Origin: an uncultured Lachnospiraceae bacterium
Lineage (GTDB): Bacteria; Bacillota; Clostridia; Lachnospirales; Lachnospiraceae
Assembly (NCBI GenBank): GCA_947599905.1
Contig: CANQFR010000003.1
Location: forward strand, 1-48,097
DNA: 48,097 bases
Reading direction: 5' to 3'
Below are positions 37,445-46,619 of the stretch, one piece after another. Positions within the stretch are counted from its first letter, which is position 1, and each line of letters opens with the position of its first letter. Under the pieces are notes generated by a model, which saw only the letters and a program-made list of their open reading frames with translations, made no database searches and had not been told where the DNA came from. The translations under genes and the position numbers were made by a program.

Positions 37445-38326
37445 CTAAGGAATTACAACATACTCGATAGCGTCGACCACGTCCTGGGTGGTATAGACTT
37501 TTAACTGCGTATTTCCTGCCGTATAGGTATATGTACCGAACTGTGCCTCATCTGTATTATATGCGTCACCGTAAACAGAAAGAACATCCGTCTTTGTGGA
37601 ACCGATCCTGATGCCTTCCGGTGTCGAGATGGATGCATCGAAGATATATACCGATTCAACGCAGTCTATGTTGTTTACAGGAGAGGTGCTGATTTCAAAT
37701 CCCGGATAGGTGTAGACCCGGGCCATACCCTGATAAGCGCAGCTTTCCTGCTCAAAAACATCCGTCGGATCCCCGAGCGCCGCGAGGATCGGCGCGACTT
37801 CCGCGCCCATGGTCACAGTTACGCCTCCGCCTACAAACTGATAATTGGACGGGGCTGCCGCAGGAACCGCCGCTGTTTCCGGGACTTCTGCAGGTACCGT
37901 ATCTGCCGCCGTCGTCTCTGTTTCCGCCGCCGTCGTCTCGGCTTCAGCCGTTGTCTCTTCAGGCGTCGTCTCTGCTTCAGTTGCAGTTGCCGCGCCTGTG
38001 GTTTCCTCAGCCGCAGTTGTTTCCTCAGCCGCAGTTGTTTCCTCCGACGAAGTCTCCGCCGCGGTTGCCTTGCTTTCCGCACTCTCCGGCTTCTTGGCGG
38101 CGGTCGTTTCCGCGGTTTTTGATGCTTTCTCTGCCGCCGTGGTTTCTTCCGCGGCAGTCGTCTCTGCTTCTGGGGCCGCCGTCGCAGCGGCAGCGGCTTC
38201 TGTAGCCGCCTTTGCGCTGTTTCCTGCTTCCGCGCCCGTATTCGACGAAGCGCAGGAAGTTGCCAGAAGTGCAGCCGTAACCATCGCACAGGTGCATGTT
38301 GCCAGATATTTTACCGATTTTTTCAT
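37445..38326 (-). CDS. secreted lipoprotein-like protein with Ala/Thr/Glu-rich linker and C-terminal globular domain
   Basis: MKKSVKYLATCTCAMVTAALLATSCAS signal; long (T/A/E)-rich linker; C-terminal YQFVGGGVTVTMGAEVAPILAALGDPTDVFEQESC... domain. Confidence 0.8.
   Translation of the reverse strand: MKKSVKYLATCTCAMVTAALLATSCASSNTGAEAGNSAKAATEAAAAATAAPEAETTAAEETTAAEKASKTAETTAAKKPESAESKATAAETSSEETTAAEETTAAEETTGAATATEAETTPEETTAEAETTAAETETTAADTVPAEVPETAAVPAAAPSNYQFVGGGVTVTMGAEVAPILAALGDPTDVFEQESCAYQGMARVYTYPGFEISTSPVNNIDCVESVYIFDASISTPEGIRIGSTKTDVLSVYGDAYNTDEAQFGTYTYTAGNTQLKVYTTQDVVDAIEYVVIP
38001..38044 (-). repeat. 18-bp tandem repeat, about 2.4 copies, in the linker
   Basis: gtttcctcagccgcagtt repeated at 38001-38018 and 38019-38036, then gtttcctc. 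Confidence 0.85.
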
Positions 38327-38340
38327 AATAAATCTCCCCG

Positions 38341-39405
38341 TCATTCTTCTGTTGTGAATTGTTTCAGATAGCCGAACTGCGCAAACTCCTCTTCCTGCTG
38401 TGCTTTCATGCTGTCATAAAACAATCCTTTCTCAGCCCAGACAGCGGCAAGTTCCGCGTCGTCACGATGGTCATCCGCCCCGGCCCCAAGCAGGAACGGC
38501 CCCAGATACCGGGACAGCTTCTCCGCGCCGTAGACGTTCATATGCAGTCCGCCGTCGTAAGTATCCTGCGAAAAGTCAATGCCGATTTCATCAGCTGCCT
38601 CAAGGCAGTTGATATACTGAAGATTGTGCTCCGATGCATATTCCTCGATCTGTACCTCCCACTGGTCATACCATGCTGGATAAAGGGACGGCGCTTTCAT
38701 CAGGATCAGCTGAATTCCGTTATTTTCGCAGAGAGCACGTATTCTCTCCAGATACTCCCACGAGCGGGGATCAAAGGAATAATCGGACCTGCGGCGCTCT
38801 ACCGGCAGATCTCCCGCCGGTCTTATGTCCGCCCGGAGGTAATACCCGTTATGGGCTACCTTTCCGCTCTTCATAAAATAAGTCAGATCGTCCGCTTCAA
38901 GTTCTGCAAAACGGGAATGGAACCGCAGGATCGGGAAAATGTATTCCATCATATGTTCATCTTCCATCATGGTTGCGCGGATTGCATTCCATTTGGAAGC
39001 GGACCAGCGCATGCCATCCAGCGTCATGCGGTTGTAGCTTTCATTATTCTGGTCGAACTGCTGCATAGCTGAGACATTAAAGACAACGACGCCGGGCGTC
39101 TCGTACTTCAGCGTGTCCTCCAGAATATAATAAGACTGGGCGATCAGCTGCTGCGCGTTGCCTCGGATATAACTGGTAATGCCGAATTCCCGCCAGAGCA
39201 CAATCGGCGAAATGTTTTCGTAAACTTCGCAGTTCCCGAGAAACACTACATCATGAGGCGTCGTCTCTTCATAGTATTCGGAGGTAAGATTCCCTTCAAC
39301 GACCTGGCCCATATATTTGGGCATCAGCAGTCTCTGAAGTCCGGCGATCACAGTTACGCCAACCGCCGCCAGAAGCAGAACACAGACCGGTTTTTTCCAT
39401 CTCAT
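38341..39405 (-). CDS. SGNH/GDSL-hydrolase-like membrane-anchored protein (DltD/AlgJ-like role)
   Basis: N-terminal TM; VVFLGNCEVYENISPIVLWREFG block and C-terminal DGGLHMNVYGAEKLS (DxxH); follows the MBOAT gene. Confidence 0.72.
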   Translation of the reverse strand: MRWKKPVCVLLLAAVGVTVIAGLQRLLMPKYMGQVVEGNLTSEYYEETTPHDVVFLGNCEVYENISPIVLWREFGITSYIRGNAQQLIAQSYYILEDTLKYETPGVVVFNVSAMQQFDQNNESYNRMTLDGMRWSASKWNAIRATMMEDEHMMEYIFPILRFHSRFAELEADDLTYFMKSGKVAHNGYYLRADIRPAGDLPVERRRSDYSFDPRSWEYLERIRALCENNGIQLILMKAPSLYPAWYDQWEVQIEEYASEHNLQYINCLEAADEIGIDFSQDTYDGGLHMNVYGAEKLSRYLGPFLLGAGADDHRDDAELAAVWAEKGLFYDSMKAQQEEEFAQFGYLKQFTTEE

Positions 39406-39417
39406 GGATTCCGCCTC

Positions 39418-41001
39418 CTAAAACTGATTGTAAATGAACTGGCTGGCATCGTACCCGTGTCCGTAGCATCCGGCCACAAGTACCATGACAAACAGCAGGA
39501 ATACCGCCGTGAAACGTACAACAAGCGGTCTGGCGGCGAGCTTCTGCCGGACGCTGCCGGTCTCCTGCAAAACACCAATCAGAAGCATAAGAACAAGTCC
39601 GATCGCTATCACAATGAAATCTGCGGCTGCAAGTCCCAGTTCCGCAAACCGTCCGTCAAACAACTGCGACAGGCGGCCCCTCGCAAGCAGATTGCCCAGC
39701 ATCGCAAATACGGTTCCGAACGGATAGTACTGAAACATCAGCAGGCCTGAAAACAGAAGGCCGGTACGTACTTTCTGTAACGCACCGTATACGCTTCCGT
39801 CCGTTTTCGGGAAACGCCTGTGAAAAGCGCGGTACAATTCCGTAAACTCCTGCGAAACCATCATGACAATGCCATTGGCGAGTCCCCAGAGGATAAAGCC
39901 CCAGGCCGCGCCGTGCCAGATACCGGTTACAAACCATACGATCAGATTGGCAATATATACCGGAAGCTTTTTCGTGACCTTATGAAGCCCCAGCTTTCCC
40001 GCAAAACGCGAGACGGTTCTGCAGAAACGGCTCGTCGATACCGGAAAGAAAATATACTCCCTGAACCATCCGGTCAGCGTCATATGCCATCTGCGCCATA
40101 ATTCCGAGAGATTCTTTGCCCCGAACGGTCTCTGGAAATTCTCCGGGAGCCGGATACCAAAACACTGCGACACACCGATCACAATATCCATGCAGCCCGA
40201 GAAATCAGTGTATAACTGAAGCGTATAGCCCAACATACCGACCAGGACATAGATTCCATCGTAGACATCCGGCGCTGCCGTGATCATCGCGACGGCCGGC
40301 GCAATACGGTCGGCAATGACCAGTTTCTTGAAAAAACCCCAAAGGATACGCCAGAGTCCGAAGGTAAACTGCGTTCCGTCAAAAGAATGTTCTTCGAAAA
40401 GCTCTTTCTTCAGCTGATCGAAGCGGCTGATCGGACCGCTGACCATCTGCGGGAAATAGGTGACGAAAAGCATAAACCGAAACAGATTCTTCTCCGGCCG
40501 GCACCGCCCGCGGAAGACATCGATCAGATAGCCCATCGTCTGAAAGGTATAGTAAGATATACCCAACGGAAGCACCCAGCTGATCTGCGGAATGGCTCCT
40601 TCTTCCAGATGAAAAAGCACATTCAGATTCCCGAGGAGAAAATCCGTGTACTTTAACACCGCCAATATTCCGAAATTCAGCAGGATTCCTGCTGTCATAA
40701 GACGTTTCTTATGTTTTTTAATCCGTGCCTGATACGCCTTTTTCTGTTCTTTGTCCGGCTTCTGTTCCTGAATATACGTTTGTGCCGCGCTGTCCGCCCT
40801 GCCGATCCGAAGTGCAAGAAACCACGTGCTTACCGCAGTGATCATCGGATACAGCAGATAAACAGCCCCGCCGGCCGCATAAAACAGAAAGCTGACAGCC
40901 AGAAGCAGGATCCACTGAACCCTTTTTGGAACCACATAATACAAGATGGCTGCGGCGGCGAAAAAGGCTAAAAACTCATAAGAGACCAGAGACATGATCA
41001 T
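39418..41001 (-). CDS. MBOAT-family O-acyltransferase (DltB/AlgI-like)
   Basis: FVTYFPQMVSGPISRFDQL, LWRRWHMTLTGWFREYIFFP, WFVTGIWHGAAWGFILWG (catalytic His). Confidence 0.93.
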   Translation of the reverse strand: MIMSLVSYEFLAFFAAAAILYYVVPKRVQWILLLAVSFLFYAAGGAVYLLYPMITAVSTWFLALRIGRADSAAQTYIQEQKPDKEQKKAYQARIKKHKKRLMTAGILLNFGILAVLKYTDFLLGNLNVLFHLEEGAIPQISWVLPLGISYYTFQTMGYLIDVFRGRCRPEKNLFRFMLFVTYFPQMVSGPISRFDQLKKELFEEHSFDGTQFTFGLWRILWGFFKKLVIADRIAPAVAMITAAPDVYDGIYVLVGMLGYTLQLYTDFSGCMDIVIGVSQCFGIRLPENFQRPFGAKNLSELWRRWHMTLTGWFREYIFFPVSTSRFCRTVSRFAGKLGLHKVTKKLPVYIANLIVWFVTGIWHGAAWGFILWGLANGIVMMVSQEFTELYRAFHRRFPKTDGSVYGALQKVRTGLLFSGLLMFQYYPFGTVFAMLGNLLARGRLSQLFDGRFAELGLAAADFIVIAIGLVLMLLIGVLQETGSVRQKLAARPLVVRFTAVFLLFVMVLVAGCYGHGYDASQFIYNQF

Positions 41002-41228
41002 TCATCCTCTTTCAGCCGGCCGATCAGACTCATCATCGCTTCCACGGAATTAAAATTCTCGGGAATGATGTCCTCAGACGGGATGGATACATCAAATACA
41101 TCGCGGATCTGCGTGACAAGCATCACCAACTCAAAGGAAGTCAGGATCTCGTCATCAACCAGATGATCATTCGTTTCATAGTCTGCATCCGGATTGATAT
41201 CGTTCAGAATCTCAAGCAGTTCATCCAT
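40998..41228 (-). CDS. acyl carrier protein (DltC-like)
   Basis: 76-aa acidic protein with DDEILTSFELVMLVTQIRDVFDVSIPSEDI phosphopantetheine-site pattern; ATGA overlap with the MBOAT gene. Confidence 0.85.
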   Translation of the reverse strand: MDELLEILNDINPDADYETNDHLVDDEILTSFELVMLVTQIRDVFDVSIPSEDIIPENFNSVEAMMSLIGRLKEDE

Positions 41229-41246
41229 GTCATCAAACTCCTTTCA

Positions 41247-42326
41247 TCAGGGTGTGCGCGGATAGAGGGAGCGGTCAAACGCAAAACAATTCCCGTGTTT
41301 TGCTGAATAGTCCTGCATCTGTGCATCCGTCCACAGGCAGAAATACCCGCCCGCCCGTCTCGGCGTCGCGTCGAAATGATACCAGTTGCCGTCGCTTAGC
41401 TGGACAAGATTCCAATAATGGCCGTTATCCGTATAACGGAGCATCTCGATGCACGGAATACCGCACCGCATCAGAAGCGCAGCCGATACGGAATAATAGA
41501 TGAAGCAGTCCCCATGACGTCTGCGGAATCCGTTATAGGCTTCCTGAACCCAGTCCCTTGTCGCCGCATGTCCGCTGTATGTAAAGTTCCCGCGGACCCA
41601 TGCATATATCGCCTCTGCTTTCTGCCGGTCCGTCATCGAGTCATTCACGATTCCAGCCAGAATGGTATCCGCCATTGCGGAAACGGTCTGCCACATCTCC
41701 TCTTGTTCCGGCGCTACCTGCGTAATCGGCTTATAGGGCCAGGCGGCCGCACCGGAACTGTCAAACGTGTAAGTGACGCCGCCGACCGTACGCTGCACAT
41801 CATGCGCCATCGCTCCGCTGACCTCATCCAGATAATAGACTTTTCCGTCAACCTCAAGCAGACCGGTCTTCATATATCCGGTCTCATCAAAATAATATGT
41901 CTCTCCGTTAATCTGTTTCCAGCCGTTCGTTACATAGCTGCCGTCGGCAAGACGGTAATACCAGCCCACACGATCCAGCAGCCAGCCGGTATAACTGTCC
42001 GAAAGCCTGTGCGCGGCGCCCGTTGAATCAAACTGCCAGACTCCACCGGCGATGGATGTGGTGCAGGCTGCGACCATGGTTCCGTCTTCCGGACGAAGAT
42101 AATAAATCGAGCCGTTATCCACCAGCCACTCGCGGTGCGCGTATCCGTCCGCATCAAAATAAAACCAGGGGCCGTTCGCCTCGTCCCAGTACCATCCGAT
42201 TACATCGTTTCCATTATCATCACGGCATCTGAGGCCGTTCTCATCGCTGTACAGGGTGTCCGCAAAAGATGAAATTCCAAATAAACATGAAAAAACAAAT
42301 AAAAGAAATGATAACCGTATTTTCAT
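41247..42326 (-). CDS. secreted cell-wall-binding-repeat protein with transglutaminase-like domain
   Basis: Signal peptide; GWYWDEANGPWFYFDADGYAHREW and similar repeats; HGDCFIYYSVSAALLMRCGIPC...GHYWNLVQL...YHFDATP (Cys-His-Asp triad). Confidence 0.87.
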   Translation of the reverse strand: MKIRLSFLLFVFSCLFGISSFADTLYSDENGLRCRDDNGNDVIGWYWDEANGPWFYFDADGYAHREWLVDNGSIYYLRPEDGTMVAACTTSIAGGVWQFDSTGAAHRLSDSYTGWLLDRVGWYYRLADGSYVTNGWKQINGETYYFDETGYMKTGLLEVDGKVYYLDEVSGAMAHDVQRTVGGVTYTFDSSGAAAWPYKPITQVAPEQEEMWQTVSAMADTILAGIVNDSMTDRQKAEAIYAWVRGNFTYSGHAATRDWVQEAYNGFRRRHGDCFIYYSVSAALLMRCGIPCIEMLRYTDNGHYWNLVQLSDGNWYHFDATPRRAGGYFCLWTDAQMQDYSAKHGNCFAFDRSLYPRTP

Positions 42327-42391
42327 AAACTCTTATCCGTCCTGTTCGTATTGGCCTTCGTAACAGCCTGATTAAATTGTACACAAGCATA

Positions 42392-42420
42392 AATATAGCA
42401 TTATTAAGAATAGATGTCAA
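42392..42420 (-). promoter_or_regulatory. sigmaA promoter of the Dlt-like operon
   Basis: Reverse strand TTGACA, 17 nt, TATATT. Confidence 0.75.
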
Positions 42421-42423
42421 TAT

Positions 42424-43680
42424 TTATTTGGCCTTCCCGAAGTCCATACGCACCTGTTCCAGCAACGGTTTCCTTGTCTTCTTCCTCGTAATCTCAACCA
42501 GTCCGAGTCTGGTCATATCGACGACGTTTGTCTTGACCGGATCTTCCAGACAGTGCTGCGTCAGGCACTGCATGACTTCTTCGCGGTCGGCCGCGGCTTC
42601 CATATTAATGAAATCCACGACAATGATCCCGGAGAGGTTCCTGAGGCGGAGCTGCCGCGCAGTCTCCTTTGCGGCTTCCAGGTTGATCATCCGCACGGTG
42701 TCGCGCATGGTCTTCCGGCCCGTGAATTTGCCGGTATTTACGTCGATGACTGTCATGGCCTCGGTCTGTTCGATGACAAGATAAGCCCCGGAAGCAAGCC
42801 AGACACGCTTCTGGAGGGCGTCATGCAGGTTTTTCTCAATGGAGTACAGCTTATCAAGGGAAACCAGCGGATCGCTGTAAAGCCTGAGTCTCCCGGCATG
42901 CTCCGGCTGTTCGCGCGTCAGATACCCGTTCAGCCTCTGAAAAATGTCTTCGTTGTCGGTCAGGATCTCATCGGCTGTCTGCGCGTCGCGGTCACGCAGC
43001 CTCGCCACATACGAAGGTTCCTCCTCATACAGAAGGCTGAAACAGGTCCGATGCGGCGCAGCCGCAAGGATCTGCTCCATGCGGTCTGTCAGCCGCCTGA
43101 CCTCATCGAGAATCTGATCCGGCTGCGCCTCATAGGCGCCGGTCCGAACGATCAGACCAAAGCGCTCCTTTTTCGCGGGCAGAAGGAATTGTGTCATCTG
43201 CTTCTTCCATGCGTTATCGCCGATCTTTCCGGAAAAACGGATGTAATTCTTATCGCCGGCCGGTGCGGCCGACAGGACGCAGAAACGGCCGGTCAGGGTA
43301 AGTTCCGCGGTAAGCACCGGATCCTTTGTTTTCACCGCGTCCTTCAGCACCTGAACGACGATCTCATCGCCGGGACGTAAGGGGCGCTGCGTTCTTTCGG
43401 CCGAAGGCTGCGATTCTCTGTCTCCGGAAAACTGCGCCGGCATCTGAGACGCAAGCCACGGCACCGGATTGGTGTCCAGACTGTAATAGCCGGTGACACC
43501 GCCGCCCAGATCCACAAAGGCGGCGTTGATGTTTTTCACCACATCTTTGACTTTCCCGATGTAAATATTTCCAAGACCGGACGGCTGCGGATCTTCGAAA
43601 TCTAGCTGAAGCGCTTTTCTGTCATCCATAAACGCGGTCAGGATCCGGCCGTCATACCGGGTAATGATCAGTTTATTCAA
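42424..43680 (-). CDS. ribonuclease E/G family protein
   Basis: LNKLIITRYDGRILTAF, SGLGNIYIGKVKDVVKNINAAFVDLG, MTVIDVNTGKF, NLSGIIVVDFINM; probable TTG start 43680, ATG 43698 also possible. Confidence 0.92.
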   Translation of the reverse strand: MNKLIITRYDGRILTAFMDDRKALQLDFEDPQPSGLGNIYIGKVKDVVKNINAAFVDLGGGVTGYYSLDTNPVPWLASQMPAQFSGDRESQPSAERTQRPLRPGDEIVVQVLKDAVKTKDPVLTAELTLTGRFCVLSAAPAGDKNYIRFSGKIGDNAWKKQMTQFLLPAKKERFGLIVRTGAYEAQPDQILDEVRRLTDRMEQILAAAPHRTCFSLLYEEEPSYVARLRDRDAQTADEILTDNEDIFQRLNGYLTREQPEHAGRLRLYSDPLVSLDKLYSIEKNLHDALQKRVWLASGAYLVIEQTEAMTVIDVNTGKFTGRKTMRDTVRMINLEAAKETARQLRLRNLSGIIVVDFINMEAAADREEVMQCLTQHCLEDPVKTNVVDMTRLGLVEITRKKTRKPLLEQVRMDFGKAK

Positions 43681-44548
43681 TTTCCTCCCCCAGTTCATCA
43701 AGCGGCGCGAGCTTCCGGCCGGCGTCTTCTCCGGCCGTCACGTCCGCATAAACTTCTTCTCGTTCGGTCTGGAAGGCAAACGGCGGCAGTTCCCGAGCCA
43801 GATACGCATAGAATGCTTCCATGACAAGTTCCGGCTTGACGTTATCGGTACTGCCGGTGCAAACCTGCATGAAAACAGCGTCCGAAGGCTGATTCACCGC
43901 ACCAGAGACGATCACCGGAAGACTTCTTCCATCCGAGGCCGCTGCAGCGGAAAACCTCCGGTCTGCCCCGAAAACCGATGCCAGCTGCCGCCCGGAAACG
44001 CAGTTCGTTGTCGCCGTCTGACATTCCCCTGCAGGCTCGGCGCATACCCGCTCCAGCCGGTAAATGAGCGGCTTGAGATCCATTTCTTTCTCGCCGCTCT
44101 TGGTCTTCTTCGTAACCGGAATCTCCGGCTGAGCGTAGAATTCCGCGAGCGCCTGAAAGAATGCTTCCATATCTTCCGGCTCTTTCCCCGGGCGGAACGC
44201 CAGCAGGTAATCGGCCGCCGCCACAAGCGACATGGCGCTTCTGGCATCATCGGAGAGTTTTCGCCAGGAAAGAACCTCCGTGCCTTCCGACATCACCGCG
44301 TTCAGCCGGCGGACCATTTCCGCCGAACTGTCCGTCGAATTCACTTCAATGTCGAGATATTCGCCGTTGCTTAAAAGGCCGACGCCGAGGGGCGCGGCAA
44401 AGGACATGATCTGATGGGGGCTGAAACCGCCACTGTAGCAGATGTCAACCTCCGCCCTGCGCATGACCTTCTGGAAATACCGCATGATATCCAGATGTCC
44501 GATGAATTTCATGGCGCCCTGCTTGCGGAATTTAATTCTTATCTTCAA
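43673..44548 (-). CDS. DUF2344 radical-SAM-associated protein (TIGR03936-like)
   Basis: LKIRIKFRKQGAMKFIGHLDIMRYFQKVMRRAEVDICYSGGFSPHQIMSFAAPL; TTG 44548 (or GTG 44557) start. Confidence 0.88.
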   Translation of the reverse strand: MKIRIKFRKQGAMKFIGHLDIMRYFQKVMRRAEVDICYSGGFSPHQIMSFAAPLGVGLLSNGEYLDIEVNSTDSSAEMVRRLNAVMSEGTEVLSWRKLSDDARSAMSLVAAADYLLAFRPGKEPEDMEAFFQALAEFYAQPEIPVTKKTKSGEKEMDLKPLIYRLERVCAEPAGECQTATTNCVSGRQLASVFGADRRFSAAAASDGRSLPVIVSGAVNQPSDAVFMQVCTGSTDNVKPELVMEAFYAYLARELPPFAFQTEREEVYADVTAGEDAGRKLAPLDELGEEIE

Positions 44549-46400
44549 AGCAGACACCTCCTCCGAATACCCGCGCGCCGCAGCCGGCGCAGCCCTGACG
44601 GCAGTTGGGCGTGACGGTCTCTTCCGTCGCCCTCTTCCATTCCCGTTGCAGGAATTCCTTCGTAACGCCGGCGTCAATGAAATCCCATGGCAGTTTCTCA
44701 TCCAGACTGCGGTCGCGGAACGTATAGAAATCCGGATCCACGCCGCAGGCGTCAAACGCCGCCATCCAGAGTTCATTGTCGAAATTCTCACCCCAGGAAT
44801 CGAACATGGCCCCGCGGCGGTAAGCTTCCTCGATTACCGGTGCGACACGGCGGTCGCCGCGCGCCAGCACGCCTTCCAGCACGCTCAAATCCGCCTCGTG
44901 GTAGTTGTATTTCAGGCTTTTCGCGTTCTTCATCTCCTTAAATGTGTCGCGCACCAGCCAGGCGCGGCGCAGGAATTCTTCCTTCGTACACTGCTTCGCC
45001 CACTGGAACGGCGTAAACGGCTTCGGAACGAAAAAGGAGGAGCTGGCGACGATCTGTACCCTGCCGGGCGCGCGGCTCTCCTTCGGCAGGTCATAGAACA
45101 GCTCCGCAATCTTCTCGGAAAGATACGGGATCCCCCGCATATCCTCTTCCGTCTCCGTCGGCAGTCCCAGCATGAAATACAGCTTCACGCGGTTCCAGCC
45201 GCCCAGGAACGCGTCGCGGGCGCCGCATAAGATATCCTCTTCGGTCAGTCCCTTATTAATCACGTCGCGCAGGCGCTGCGAACCGGCCTCCGGCGCGAAA
45301 GTCAGGCTGCTTTTTTTGACGTCCTGAACCCGGCTCATCACATCCAGCGAAAAGGCGTCGATGCGCAGGGACGGCAGGGAAATGTTGATGCCCTTGCCCT
45401 GCACCTCGTCAAGAAGAAAATGAATGAGTTCCGGCAGCTGCGAATAGTCGCTGGAGCTCAGCGAACTCAGCGAAATCTCCTCATGGCCGGTGCTCTTTAG
45501 CATCTTTGACGCGTAATGCTTCAGATATTCCAGGCTGTGCTCCCTGAGCGGCCGGTATATGGTTCCTGCCTGACAGAAGCGGCAGCCGCGGATACAGCCC
45601 CTCTGAATCTCCAGGACAACCCTGTCCTGCGTCACCTTGATAAACGGCACCAGCGGCTTTTCTATATACCAGGCGTCGTCCATATTCTTCACAAGTTCTT
45701 TCGTGACCTTATCCGGCGCACAGGGGTTATTGGGACGAAAATCAGCGATTGTTCCGTCCTCATGATAAGTCACGTCATAGAAAGCCGGCACATAGAGGCC
45801 GGGAATCTGCGCCGCCGTTTCCAGAAACTCTCTCCGGCTTCCTCCCCGGTTTTTATTGGCCTTATACGCGTCGAAAAGCTGCCCGTAGACCGTTTCCCCT
45901 TCCCCGATGTAGAAAATGTCAAAGAAAGGCGCCAGCGGCTCCGGATTATAGGCGCAGGGGCCGCCGCCGATGACGATCGGGTCGTCTTCGGTACGATCTG
46001 CGGCATGCATCGGAATGCGGCTCAGATCCAGAATCTGCAGCACATTGGTATAGCACATCTCATACTGGAGCGTGATGCCCAGGAAATCGAAATCCTTTAC
46101 CGGATCCTGTGACTCCAGCGCGAACAGCGGGATATTCTTCTCTCTCAGCAGCTTGTCCATATCGGTCCACGGCGAATAGACCCGCTCGCAGTAGACGTCG
46201 TCCCTTCCGTTGAACATATCGTAGAGGATCTGGATGCCCAGATGGGACATACCGATCTCGTAGACGTCCGGGAAACACATACAGAAACGGATGTCCATTT
46301 TCGTAGGGTCCTTAATTGCCATGTTTACCTCACCGCCGATATATCTGGCAGGCTGCTGGACAGACAACAAAATTTCGTCACTTAGTGCCAATCTTCTCAT
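44532..46400 (-). CDS. B12-binding radical SAM protein (TIGR03960-like)
   Basis: IQRGCIRGCRFCQAGTIYRPLREHSLEYL radical SAM CxxxCxxC; N-terminal MSHLGIQILYDMFNGRDDVYCERVYSPW; paired with DUF2344 gene. Confidence 0.94.
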   Translation of the reverse strand: MRRLALSDEILLSVQQPARYIGGEVNMAIKDPTKMDIRFCMCFPDVYEIGMSHLGIQILYDMFNGRDDVYCERVYSPWTDMDKLLREKNIPLFALESQDPVKDFDFLGITLQYEMCYTNVLQILDLSRIPMHAADRTEDDPIVIGGGPCAYNPEPLAPFFDIFYIGEGETVYGQLFDAYKANKNRGGSRREFLETAAQIPGLYVPAFYDVTYHEDGTIADFRPNNPCAPDKVTKELVKNMDDAWYIEKPLVPFIKVTQDRVVLEIQRGCIRGCRFCQAGTIYRPLREHSLEYLKHYASKMLKSTGHEEISLSSLSSSDYSQLPELIHFLLDEVQGKGINISLPSLRIDAFSLDVMSRVQDVKKSSLTFAPEAGSQRLRDVINKGLTEEDILCGARDAFLGGWNRVKLYFMLGLPTETEEDMRGIPYLSEKIAELFYDLPKESRAPGRVQIVASSSFFVPKPFTPFQWAKQCTKEEFLRRAWLVRDTFKEMKNAKSLKYNYHEADLSVLEGVLARGDRRVAPVIEEAYRRGAMFDSWGENFDNELWMAAFDACGVDPDFYTFRDRSLDEKLPWDFIDAGVTKEFLQREWKRATEETVTPNCRQGCAGCGARVFGGGVCFEDKN

Positions 46401-46619
46401 GTGAAACTCCTAATATTTTGTAAATCATTCATAATTTTTTGATCCCATCCGCAACTCGCATGAACAGTCCTATTTTCATATAAAAGTGTCCTTATTTGCA
46501 AATATCATCGTCCATTTTGACCGCTTTTTTTGACCATTTTTAAACAAAAACAACAAATTTCTTTTTTCTGACTATTCATAACATTTTAGCATTGTACAAC
46601 ACCAACCATACATATAGGA

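Noticed and set aside
38001-38044. Possible CRISPR-like repeat
   Set aside because: Short coding tandem repeat without spacers; encodes TAAEET units.
37845-38357. 170-aa Ala/Val/Ser-rich + strand ORF
   Set aside because: Mirror image of the low-complexity TAE-rich linker of the - strand gene.
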